Source of the DNA: JAISDD01 sp031553935
GTDB lineage: Bacteria > Bacillota > Syntrophomonadia > Syntrophomonadales > Syntrophomonadaceae
Direction: 5' to 3'
NCBI GenBank assembly: GCA_031553935.1
Contig: JAVBKS010000055.1
Coordinates: 1 to 5,305 of the forward strand
Length of the DNA: 5,305 nt
Shown: piece after piece, positions 1-5,305 of the stretch
Layout: the number at the start of each line of letters is the position of its first letter
How positions within the stretch are numbered: the first letter of the stretch is position 1
Notes under the pieces: model-generated
Databases searched by the model: none
What the model saw: only the letters and a program-made list of their open reading frames with translations
Told to the model about the DNA's origin: nothing
Made by a program: the position numbers and the translations under genes

Positions 1-744
1 AGCCGCACGGATTTTTCCGTAAACTCCGATTCAAGGGCAAACGGTCTTTCAAGCTCTGTTTTGGCGTTTTCTACCTGGTCGTACAGTGTTTGCAGCTGAG
101 CCTCAACCGCTTCAAGCCTCTGCGGTATCTTGTCAAAAGCGTTGTTGATACGGGTAATGTTGCCGAAACTGTCATCGCCCAATACGGCGCTGTGGGTCAT
201 TGCGCCTTTCATATCGACCTTAAACTCCTTATTGAAGCTGTCAAAGGATATGAGCATATCAAAGCCCCGGTAACCTCCGATTTTGGTGGGTTCGGTGGAT
301 TTAATCCCCTTGCAGGCTTCAAGCAGAGCCGCTCCGGCTTGCCCGCGGTCGGTGTAGGTTTTGTCGCCGATGGTCATAGGTGAAATGCCTTCTTCGGATT
401 TATGCGTGTTGGTTTCCAGTCGTAAAATATCAGCCTTAAAACCCTCTATATGCCCCTTAGACGCTTCAATCCGTTTCGGGAAGTTAGGTAAGCAAATCGT
501 CTTGTAAGCGATATTGCTGGCTTTGATGGTCGGCTTTCAGGAGCTTCAGTTTGGCAACCTCAATATCCAACTGCATCTTTTCTTTGATATGCGGGTTTCC
601 GGCACACAAAGCCTTGATTTCGGCATAACTGAGAGCGTCCTCGTCAACATCATCACAAGAACGGACAGGAGATTTTGAGGTCATAATCTGTGAAATAAAC
701 TCCTGTTTCTTTTCAACGGTCTGAAACAAATATGAATCGAAGGA
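1..744 (-). pseudogene. C-terminal remnant of a conjugative-element helicase/methylase-type protein, frameshifted and truncated
   Basis: Read leftwards, the segment starts at SFDSYLFQTVEKKQEF (about 744) and continues through SQIMTSKSPVR, LSYAEIKALCAGNP and KADHQSQQYRL to DDLLT, where a TAA at 486-484 stops the frame. One base further on, the next frame continues the same protein from 485: FPKRIEASKGHIEGF, then MTIGDKTYTDRGQAGAALLE, GGYRGFDMLISFDSF, GDDSFGNITRINNAF and ERPFALESEF, open to position 1. I recognise these as the C-terminal end of the very large SNF2-type helicase/methylase proteins of Tn1549/CTn-like conjugative elements; this is from memory of the family, not a search. Similarity fades at about 745, and an in-frame TGA lies at 756-754, so the ATPase and methylase parts are absent. 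One extra base in ACCTAAC explains the frameshift. The final residues lie beyond the left edge. It is probably not functional. GC content is visibly higher than in the adjoining operon. Confidence 0.85.
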
Positions 745-779
745 CAGATATTGTCAAGAAGATATTTTCGACATTACGA

Positions 780-816
780 AAATAAAAAGTGCAAAGCCAA
801 AACACTTTGCACTTTT
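780..816 (-). terminator. Rho-independent terminator of the peptide/radical SAM/UvrA-like operon
   Basis: A perfect 12-bp inverted repeat (AAAAGTGCAAAG at 785-796, CTTTGCACTTTT at 805-816) encloses an 8-nt loop. On the minus strand the stem is followed by a T-rich tract (CTTTTTATTTT). It lies about 46 nt beyond the stop codon of the UvrA-like gene, where an operon terminator is expected. On the plus strand the stem ends in TTTT followed by AGAAATCA, so termination in that direction would be weaker. The terminator also separates the operon from the helicase remnant, which has the same orientation. Confidence 0.88.
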
Positions 817-861
817 AGAAATCATTTTTATTGAGACGAAAAGAGAATAGTTTATAATTTC

Positions 862-3000
862 TTACCTATTCTGCACATCTCCGCAAATATAACATGATTT
901 TTCATATAGTTCGATTTTTACTGAAAAATAGTCAAATGCCTCTTCGTTATGTTCAACAACAATTAGAGTTTTTCCTGACTTTACTAGAGTGTAGAAATAT
1001 TGCATCAATTTATCAATCTCTAAATTTCCGAGTCCTTTAAATGGTTCATCAATACCTAGGTATCTTTTTGCAGTTTTTGATGACTTTAATATCTTAACTC
1101 TTATGTTTTCTCCGCCAGAAAGAGTTGCCGTAGGTTGTCCAATTTTCAAATGACCCAATAGTACATTAGAAGCAGTTGAAAGATGGTTAACTATTTTTTT
1201 ATCTACTTTCTCAAAATATTCAATAGCTTCATCAATCGTCATATCCCAGATATCAAATATAGTTTTATTGTGGACACTATACTTTTTTAGTTGAGTGTTA
1301 AAACCAGTACCGTTGCATTCTTTACATACAAGTCTAATTTTTGGTTCATCACCATACTCAACAAAACCATCACCGCCGCATTTTGAACAAGCACCTTCGC
1401 CTTCTACACAATTGTAAAAAAACTGTTTTTCTTTATTACATTTATCAGCAAAAATGCTTAGTATACTGCGAAAAATATCAAGAGCCGTTGCGACAGATGA
1501 ATTTTTGTTTCCAAGTAAAGGCTTTTGGCTAATATATTCATATGACTCAAAAAACTGAGGTAAATATTCACGCAAAAGAGTCGATTTACCAACTCCCGAT
1601 TTACCAGTGACTAAGTTCATACAAAGTTCGGCAATAGTTACGTTTACCCCTTGATATTTATATACTTTGTTGTCAATGGCAATATTAAATTTCTTTCCAG
1701 GTACGTTATTAATTGTTGTTTTCGTTATTTTTTGTGACTGTAAGAATTTATCTGCATCAATAATGTAACCACCAAATTTGCCGCTTCTTTCGCCTAATGC
1801 AATTACATTTTTTGAATCCTTAACGAAGATATCACTATGCTCAACTACGACTAATGTGTGCTTTGTTGATAAATCTATTATATTTTCGAAAATAGTTCTT
1901 CTTTCTGTACCAGACAATCCGGCCAATGGCTCATCTAAAACAAGCAATAAGTCTGCAAGCTGCGAAGTGAAAACCTGTACTAGCCGTAGTCTTTGAAGTT
2001 CACCACCTGATAAAGTGGGTATTGAGCGATGAAAGAATAAGTGCCCAAGCCCTAGTTCAACGGTCTTTTCAATAAAAAGCTCTACTTTCCTTAATGCAAT
2101 TACTAATAGTTCATCCACATTATTTAATCTTAATTTATATAAGTAATCATTAAGCTTATCGAATGGAGTTATCATAAACTCTCCTATGGATAGCCCGAAT
2201 AGCTTAAGAGAATCATGTTCTGGAGAATATTTACGTCCATAGCAATATGGACATTCTTTTTCAGTAAAATACTTTTTTGATGGCGAAAATTTTAACATCA
2301 TGGGTATCCCAGTCATAACGCCATAATATTTCGTGGTTCTTCGAGACACTCCGTTAGTCTTTTTATGTTTAATTGTATATTTCTCTTTGCCTTCACCATA
2401 CAGTAGGCTGTCCTTTTCATTTTGTGAAAGTTCTCTAAATGTTTTGCCTGAATCAATTTTCTTCTCTGAACAATACAATTTTATTATTTCGATGTAGAAA
2501 TCTTTGTATTTATTCCAACACTTAAACGGATTTTTTTCCAAAGGAACATTGTAGTCAATTATTCTGTTTTCATCGAGTGCCTTTTCGAAACCAAGGCCAT
2601 GACAATGCTCACACAAATTTTCTGCTTTGTTTAAAACAAAGAAATCCTCACTTAATTCTAAGAGTGAGGAAAACAACAATATAATGCTACTATTTAATCC
2701 GAAATATGTTCCTATAGTAGAGCGCATATTGCTATTATGATTAAGCTGTTTTATCGGTACAGTTGCAATCATGTTTCGATATTCCTTCACCTTGTACATC
2801 GGCTCAGAAACATCATCAGCAAACATAGAAAAAAGCTCATGCTGTCCTATTTGGGCGATAGTTCCATATGATAGGGAGGACTTACCGCTACCTGATGGTC
2901 CAATTATTAGATTAATGCCTCCTTTTTTTAAGGTAACATCAATGTTTTTCAGATTATTCGTCTTAATGCCAAGAACTTGAATATCACTATTCATAATCAT
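862..3000 (-). CDS. Short UvrA-like tandem ABC ATPase (712 aa), third gene of the operon
   Basis: Two ABC ATPase halves are present in UvrA order. Half 1 has NNLKNIDV (15-22), Walker A GPSGSGKS (34-41), CxxC pairs at C130/C133 (CEHCHGLGF) and C250/C253 (CPYCYGRKY), signature TLSGGELQRLRL (329-340), Walker B LLLVLDEPLAGLS (351-363) and switch histidine VVVEHS (384-389). Half 2 has Walker A TGKSGVGKST (465-474), a zinc module C538-x2-C541-x17-C559-x2-C562, signature TLSGGENIRVKI (626-637), Walker B IDEP (650-653) and VVEHNEEAF (681-689). Both catalytic sites look intact. Bacterial UvrA is about 940 aa. The shortening falls between Walker A and signature of half 1 (about 290 residues against roughly 450), the part that carries the UvrB-binding and insertion domains, so classical excision repair with UvrB is unlikely. 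An extra CxxC (C703/C706) lies near the C-terminus. The first ATG (3000-2998) overlaps the radical SAM gene by 14 nt and has no clear Shine-Dalgarno, suggesting translational coupling; ATG 2994 is an alternative start. Possible roles are self-resistance, peptide handling or DNA binding, all inferred. Confidence 0.9.
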   Translation of the reverse strand: MIMNSDIQVLGIKTNNLKNIDVTLKKGGINLIIGPSGSGKSSLSYGTIAQIGQHELFSMFADDVSEPMYKVKEYRNMIATVPIKQLNHNSNMRSTIGTYFGLNSSIILLFSSLLELSEDFFVLNKAENLCEHCHGLGFEKALDENRIIDYNVPLEKNPFKCWNKYKDFYIEIIKLYCSEKKIDSGKTFRELSQNEKDSLLYGEGKEKYTIKHKKTNGVSRRTTKYYGVMTGIPMMLKFSPSKKYFTEKECPYCYGRKYSPEHDSLKLFGLSIGEFMITPFDKLNDYLYKLRLNNVDELLVIALRKVELFIEKTVELGLGHLFFHRSIPTLSGGELQRLRLVQVFTSQLADLLLVLDEPLAGLSGTERRTIFENIIDLSTKHTLVVVEHSDIFVKDSKNVIALGERSGKFGGYIIDADKFLQSQKITKTTINNVPGKKFNIAIDNKVYKYQGVNVTIAELCMNLVTGKSGVGKSTLLREYLPQFFESYEYISQKPLLGNKNSSVATALDIFRSILSIFADKCNKEKQFFYNCVEGEGACSKCGGDGFVEYGDEPKIRLVCKECNGTGFNTQLKKYSVHNKTIFDIWDMTIDEAIEYFEKVDKKIVNHLSTASNVLLGHLKIGQPTATLSGGENIRVKILKSSKTAKRYLGIDEPFKGLGNLEIDKLMQYFYTLVKSGKTLIVVEHNEEAFDYFSVKIELYEKSCYICGDVQNR

Positions 3001-4390
3001 TACCAGCAGAAAGAATTTTACTATATAAATCCTTAACTAAAAACTCAAGTGTCTTTTTTGAATGAGCACAAAACCGTTCATCTATGGAATGCAATGTGCC
3101 ATCAGGCTTGGAATGCATTGCATTTACTGGGCAGCCACCACCGCAAATACCTAATGCTACACAATCTAGACACCCTTCATTATTAACAGGCGATAGACTT
3201 GACCACTCAAGAAAAACTTCATTCTTTCTGGCATCAAACTCAATGTCATTAACATCAGAAACAAAATATTTCTTACCAGCTACGCACCCATGACACACAC
3301 CAACTCGCCCATCTGGAGCAATTACAATCTGGCCACCAGATGTTGCTGCACAATCTGAAAAATATACCTGAGATTTAGCAAATGCATCAAGTTTACGCAT
3401 CATTCTATCTTCGTAAATTCCAAGTTCACGGAACTTGATAAAAGCATCAATAATAAAACTTGCTGCTTTTTCCGAATAGCTTTGTGGTAATATAAAAGTG
3501 TCATCTGACATCAAAATATTAAAGCCTAGCCCTTTAATATCATATAGTTTTATTAATTCAAAGATATGTGCGGTGCTTTTGATAGATTCTTCACTCAAAG
3601 TTACTGATAAAGATACTTTAACATCAAGCCGTTTACATTCATCTAATACCCTTAATAAACGTGAGAAAATAGGCTTCCCCATAATATCAACGCGCATACT
3701 ATTGGCTTCTTCTGTAAATCCGTCAATGGATATAGCGATCTGAATACCTAGTCGTTTAAGTTTTAACAGACGCTCCTCATATAACAGTAACCCGTTTGTT
3801 ACTACAGACATTTCTAATTTTTCGAGATACTTTTCTGTTTTTCTGAGCGAATTTAAGCGAACAGCAATATATTCAAGAACCTCGAAGTTAATTAGAGGTT
3901 CACCACCATAAAAAATTACTGTTGGATTCCGGAAATCTTTATACTCAGAGAGATTTAACTGACGAATATAAAAATCAATTGCTTTATCTGCCGTTTTTAC
4001 TGACATGTTTTCGAGTGAAAAACTCTTGCGAGTATCTTCGCTGTTATTCCCCAAAAAGCAATAGCGACAGGCCAAATTGCATTGCTCGCTTAAAATAAAG
4101 TAACACACACTAATAGACGGCACCGGGATTTTGGAGCGGATAAAACGCAGTACCTTCTCATCTTCATCATCTGATTGTACAAGTACTTTGTACTTAATCA
4201 ACTCTTTGACTGTTTCCTGCATATGTTGTGGAATATTTTCAAGCGAAACAAAGCCAAAGCTCTCAAGATTAACTTTCAAGCTTTGATATATATCGTTAGT
4301 TAAGTACACCGGTTTCATGCGCAATGAGTGGATTAGTGCTACAGCTTTGCCAAAATCATAAACATGAGCAAACCGTGAGAAGCTTACCAT
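2987..4390 (-). CDS. Radical SAM/SPASM peptide maturase (467 aa)
   Basis: The radical SAM core shows C104-x3-C108-x2-C111 (SEQCNLACRYC), which binds the SAM-cleaving 4Fe-4S cluster, then GGEP (162-165), VVTNG (196-200) and SIDG (221-224). The C-terminal SPASM domain is complete: C347-x13-G-x4-C366, C369, then C407-x2-C410-x5-C416-x3-C420-x20-C441, enough for two auxiliary clusters. The first 75 or so residues (KAVALIHSLRMKPVYL and a charged helical stretch) resemble the N-terminal region of RiPP-modifying SPASM enzymes and may form a PqqD-like peptide-recognition domain; that part is inference. Enzymes of this build make thioether or carbon-carbon crosslinks in precursor peptides (sactipeptides, ranthipeptides, CLI_3235-like clostridial Cys-rich peptides). 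The ATG at 4390 overlaps the end of the Cys-rich peptide gene (ATGGTAA, 7 nt shared) with only a weak GAG upstream, so translation is probably coupled. The peptide next door is the obvious substrate. Length and motifs look intact. Confidence 0.93.
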   Translation of the reverse strand: MVSFSRFAHVYDFGKAVALIHSLRMKPVYLTNDIYQSLKVNLESFGFVSLENIPQHMQETVKELIKYKVLVQSDDEDEKVLRFIRSKIPVPSISVCYFILSEQCNLACRYCFLGNNSEDTRKSFSLENMSVKTADKAIDFYIRQLNLSEYKDFRNPTVIFYGGEPLINFEVLEYIAVRLNSLRKTEKYLEKLEMSVVTNGLLLYEERLLKLKRLGIQIAISIDGFTEEANSMRVDIMGKPIFSRLLRVLDECKRLDVKVSLSVTLSEESIKSTAHIFELIKLYDIKGLGFNILMSDDTFILPQSYSEKAASFIIDAFIKFRELGIYEDRMMRKLDAFAKSQVYFSDCAATSGGQIVIAPDGRVGVCHGCVAGKKYFVSDVNDIEFDARKNEVFLEWSSLSPVNNEGCLDCVALGICGGGCPVNAMHSKPDGTLHSIDERFCAHSKKTLEFLVKDLYSKILSAGNDYE

Positions 4391-4575
4391 TCGATCTCAT
4401 CGGCTATATAAGAGCAACTCCTACAACCAGTACATTGGCTGATGCAAGTAGAGCATCGTCCACATGCACAACTATTGCATGCAGTGCAGTTACATTTTGC
4501 CATCGTAGAAATGTTTTCATTACTAGAAATATTCCCATACATATCCTCGTAATTACGTTCAGTAGCTGTTAACAT
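4384..4575 (-). CDS. Cys-rich putative RiPP precursor peptide (63 aa, ten cysteines)
   Basis: The protein starts MLTATERNYEDMYGN and has a Cys-free, polar, partly acidic N-terminal part of about 27 residues, fitting a leader. The core holds ten cysteines in 27 residues, at 28, 30, 33, 36, 38, 41, 44, 48, 51 and 54 (spacing CxCxxCxxCxCxxCxxCxxxCxxCxxC). Small or polar residues (N, T, A, S, G, R, Q) fill the gaps, and the tail is acidic (SYIADEIEW). It has no signal peptide or membrane segment. The start is the ATG at 4575: it lies 5 nt after a strong GGAGGT, whereas the in-frame TTG at 4581 lies inside that site. The gene is first in the operon, directly behind the promoter, and its stop overlaps the start of the radical SAM/SPASM gene, as expected for precursor plus maturase. 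The spacing would also suit a metallothionein-like metal-binding protein, but the maturase makes a modified peptide more likely. I cannot assign it to a named family. Confidence 0.85.
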   Translation of the reverse strand: MLTATERNYEDMYGNISSNENISTMAKCNCTACNSCACGRCSTCISQCTGCRSCSYIADEIEW

Positions 4576-4580
4576 TTGCA

Positions 4581-4586
4581 ACCTCC
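4581..4586 (-). promoter_or_regulatory. Ribosome binding site of the Cys-rich peptide gene
   Basis: The minus strand reads GGAGGT followed by TGCAA and ATG. This near-perfect Shine-Dalgarno with a 5-nt spacer sets the peptide start at 4575. It is the strongest translation signal in the operon. The two downstream genes have weak or no sites of their own and overlap their upstream neighbours. Confidence 0.88.
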
Positions 4587-4587
4587 A

Positions 4588-4610
4588 TTTGTAGATATTT
4601 GTAGATATTT
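4588..4610 (-). repeat. Tandem 10-bp repeat just downstream of the promoter, possible operator
   Basis: The plus strand reads TTTGTAGATA twice in succession followed by TTT (2.3 copies, period 10 bp). On the coding strand this is AAATATCTAC repeated between the -10 box and the ribosome binding site, covering roughly +1 to +20 of the predicted transcript. A period of about one helical turn in this position would suit a repressor binding as a head-to-tail dimer, but no protein is known and AT-rich leaders can contain such repeats by chance. Confidence 0.5.
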
Positions 4611-4615
4611 ATAGT

Positions 4616-4644
4616 AATATAGCATAAAATCTGGAAATAGTCAA
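4616..4644 (-). promoter_or_regulatory. Sigma-A type promoter of the three-gene operon
   Basis: On the minus strand TTGACT (4644-4639) and TATATT (4621-4616) are separated by exactly 17 nt, close to the housekeeping consensus TTGACA-17-TATAAT. Transcription would begin near 4609, giving a leader of about 34 nt before the peptide ATG. It is the only good promoter seen upstream of the operon. Confidence 0.78.
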
Positions 4645-4696
4645 TTGGACAATAATCAATCCCAATAAACTCTCAGTTCATAAATCTGTTACTTGG

Positions 4697-4786
4697 CAAG
4701 CAAGGCTCCGGTACATACCGGAGCGATTTTCGAAAAATCCGGCTCCGCCGTTTTTGCTCAATCTTGCTTGTTGGGCGACTACCCAA
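4697..4786 (+). other. Putative oriT-like region of a P-type (RP4-like) mobilisation system
   Basis: Several inverted repeats are packed together. CAAGCAAG (4697-4704) pairs with CTTGCTTG (4763-4770). Inside is a perfect 8-bp hairpin, GCTCCGGT-acat-ACCGGAGC (4705-4724), and the near-palindrome GATTTTCGAAAAATC (4725-4739). TTGGG (4771-4775) pairs with CCCAA (4782-4786). Within the right arm, ATCTTGC at 4761-4767 fits the P-type nic consensus YATCYTG/Y apart from its first base, with the cut expected between 4766 and 4767. Inverted repeats just 5' of nic are characteristic of such oriTs. No relaxase or accessory gene lies in the window, so this rests on motif and structure only. It could instead be another structured non-coding element. 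Confidence 0.42.
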
Positions 4787-4913
4787 ACCCGTTCAAAATC
4801 TCGCCTACGCTCGTTTTTCTTAAGCCGCGTTGCGTCTGCTGCGCTTTCCTTCGGAACGCTTAATATCTCTGAACCATACTACCAAAACGGTACTTTGGTT
4901 CAAAAAAAGGGGA
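4787..4913. other. Non-coding stretch without a recognised gene; contains one inverted repeat
   Basis: Nothing here translates into a recognisable protein on either strand. The stretch 4790-4860 is visibly richer in GC than the operon and may be the continuation of the mobilisation region. An imperfect inverted repeat at 4871-4901 has outer arms GAACCA/TGGTTC, inner arms TACC/GGTA and a 5-nt loop. It is followed on the plus strand by seven A residues and lacks a T tract after the stem on either strand, so it is not a standard terminator. Confidence 0.5.
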
Positions 4914-4926
4914 TGTTATTGTCAAC

Positions 4927-4964
4927 TGAAAACTGGTCCACTCTACCGGTTGAAAAAGGGTCCA
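4927..4964 (+). repeat. Direct subterminal repeats of the IS21-family end
   Basis: TGAAAACTGGTCCA (4927-4940) and TGAAAAAGGGTCCA (4951-4964) match at 12 of 14 positions, with starts 24 bp apart. IS21-family ends typically carry several such repeats as transposase binding sites, so these support the position of the element end. Confidence 0.7.
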
Positions 4965-5022
4965 AAAAAAAAGGTCGTAAATAGGGAAAAACTAGTAACA
5001 GATAAAGCAAATCAAGCAGATG

Positions 5023-5305
5023 TTAGGTATTAGAGGAAACGCCTTTCTTTTCTAGCCAACGTTTTGTTTCTCGGATACGGTAGCTGTCACCACTCATATC
5101 CACCACATGAGCTTTATGTGCAAGCCTGTCAACAATAGCTCCAGTAAGCACTGGATCCTTAAAGAGCTCATCCCATCTTTCAAAGACCAAATTTGTGGAT
5201 ATAATGATCGAGCCGACATCATTTCTGTTCGAAAGTAAATTGAATAGCATTTCACATCCTTCCTTGTCAAATGACACATAACCTAATTCGTCTAGAATAA
5301 CCAGA
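5023..5305 (-). CDS. istB: IstB, IS21-family transposition helper ATPase (C-terminal part)
   Basis: The reading frame is open to the right edge and supplies about the last 93 residues of a protein that is usually near 250. Visible in order are the Walker B segment LVILDELGYV with its acidic pair (about 5304-5275), KEGCEMLFNLLSNR, the sensor-1-like SIIISTNLVFERW, and VDRLAHKAHVV...GDSYRIRETK, which is typical of the IstB C-terminus. IstB is an AAA+ ATPase related to DnaC that works with the IstA transposase in target selection. The Walker A motif, start codon and istA would lie to the right of the window. A GTG inside YVSFD (5277) is an internal codon, not a start. The part seen is undamaged. 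Confidence 0.93.
   Translation of the reverse strand, partial: LVILDELGYVSFDKEGCEMLFNLLSNRNDVGSIIISTNLVFERWDELFKDPVLTGAIVDRLAHKAHVVDMSGDSYRIRETKRWLEKKGVSSNT

Larger units (their letters stand above)
4914..5305 (-). mobile_element. IS21-family insertion sequence, istB-side end (partial)
   Basis: The istB gene lies just inside, and the sequence between its stop and about 4914-4920 has the look of an IS21-family terminus: a TG start (TGTTATTG at 4914 or TGTCAACTG at 4920) followed by repeated GGTCCA-containing motifs. The exact terminal base, the target duplication, istA and the other end cannot be determined, because the element continues past the right edge. Confidence 0.72.

Noticed and set aside
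90..383. Plus-strand ORF of 97 codons
   Set aside because: It lies opposite the helicase remnant, whose minus-strand translation gives the family-like sequence; the plus frame is a shadow.
1341..1996. Plus-strand ORFs of 63 and 72 codons inside the UvrA-like gene
   Set aside because: They are antisense to conserved ABC ATPase motifs, have no supporting ribosome binding site and resemble nothing.
862..3000. Calling the large ATPase a canonical uvrA excinuclease subunit
   Set aside because: It is about 230 residues too short, the loss falls in the region of UvrA that holds the UvrB-binding domain, and its operon partners belong to a peptide-modification pathway.
4324..4572. Plus-strand ORF of 82 codons over the peptide gene
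   Set aside because: It is antisense to the ten-Cys peptide and lacks a ribosome binding site; its Thr/Ala/Ser-rich composition reflects the reverse complement of Cys codons.
4576..4581. TTG at 4581 as start of the Cys-rich peptide (65 aa)
   Set aside because: The TTG overlaps the GGAGGT ribosome binding site, whereas the ATG at 4575 is correctly spaced from it.
4588..4610. CRISPR-like or larger repeat array
   Set aside because: There are only 2.3 copies of a 10-bp unit with no spacers.
4684..5003. Inverted 10-bp match ATCTGTTACT (4684-4693) and AGTAACAGAT (4994-5003) as possible element ends
   Set aside because: Matches of this length are expected by chance in 5 kb, and the right copy lies inside the IS21 element, so it does not mark a unit.
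4754..5033. Two overlapping plus-strand ORFs (76 and 67 codons)
   Set aside because: They run across the oriT-like region and the IS21 end, have no clear ribosome binding site, and combine sequence from unrelated modules.
5094..5279. Minus-strand ORF of 61 codons
   Set aside because: It is a second frame within istB; the istB frame carries the recognisable motifs.

Overview
The window reads as an accessory region of a low-GC Gram-positive anaerobe, most likely a gut or soil member of the Clostridia. This rests on the AT-rich genes, strong GGAGG ribosome binding sites, a sigma-A type promoter, and mobile-element parts of types common in Clostridia. All recognisable genes lie on the minus strand, so they are read from right to left in these coordinates.

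Layout: (1) Positions 1-744 hold the C-terminal end of a very large helicase/methylase-type protein of conjugative elements. It is truncated at its 5' side and carries a one-base frameshift, so it is a pseudogene; its 3' end runs off the left edge. (2) Positions about 780-4650 hold a compact, apparently complete three-gene operon with its own promoter (4616-4644) and intrinsic terminator (785-816). In transcription order it encodes a 63-residue peptide with ten cysteines, a radical SAM/SPASM enzyme with a complete set of cluster-binding cysteines, and a shortened UvrA-like tandem ABC ATPase. Both gene junctions overlap (7 and 14 nt). (3) Positions 4681-4913 contain no convincing gene. They have several inverted repeats and a segment that looks like an origin of transfer for an RP4-like (P-type) relaxase. 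(4) From about 4914 to the right edge lies one end of an IS21-family insertion sequence, with the C-terminal part of istB.

Interpretation: the first two operon genes have the architecture of a ribosomally synthesised, post-translationally modified peptide (RiPP) pathway: a precursor with a Cys-dense C-terminal core and a SPASM-type maturase. The third gene is neither a transporter nor a peptidase. It is a UvrA paralogue that keeps both ATPase sites but is shortened in the part of UvrA that carries the UvrB-binding region. A modified Cys-rich peptide paired with a DNA-repair-type ATPase is the most novel feature here. A plausible but unproven idea is that the ATPase gives self-protection against, or works together with, a nucleic-acid-directed peptide. 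The cassette looks like cargo in a decayed Tn1549/CTn-like conjugative element, lying between its helicase remnant and a putative oriT.
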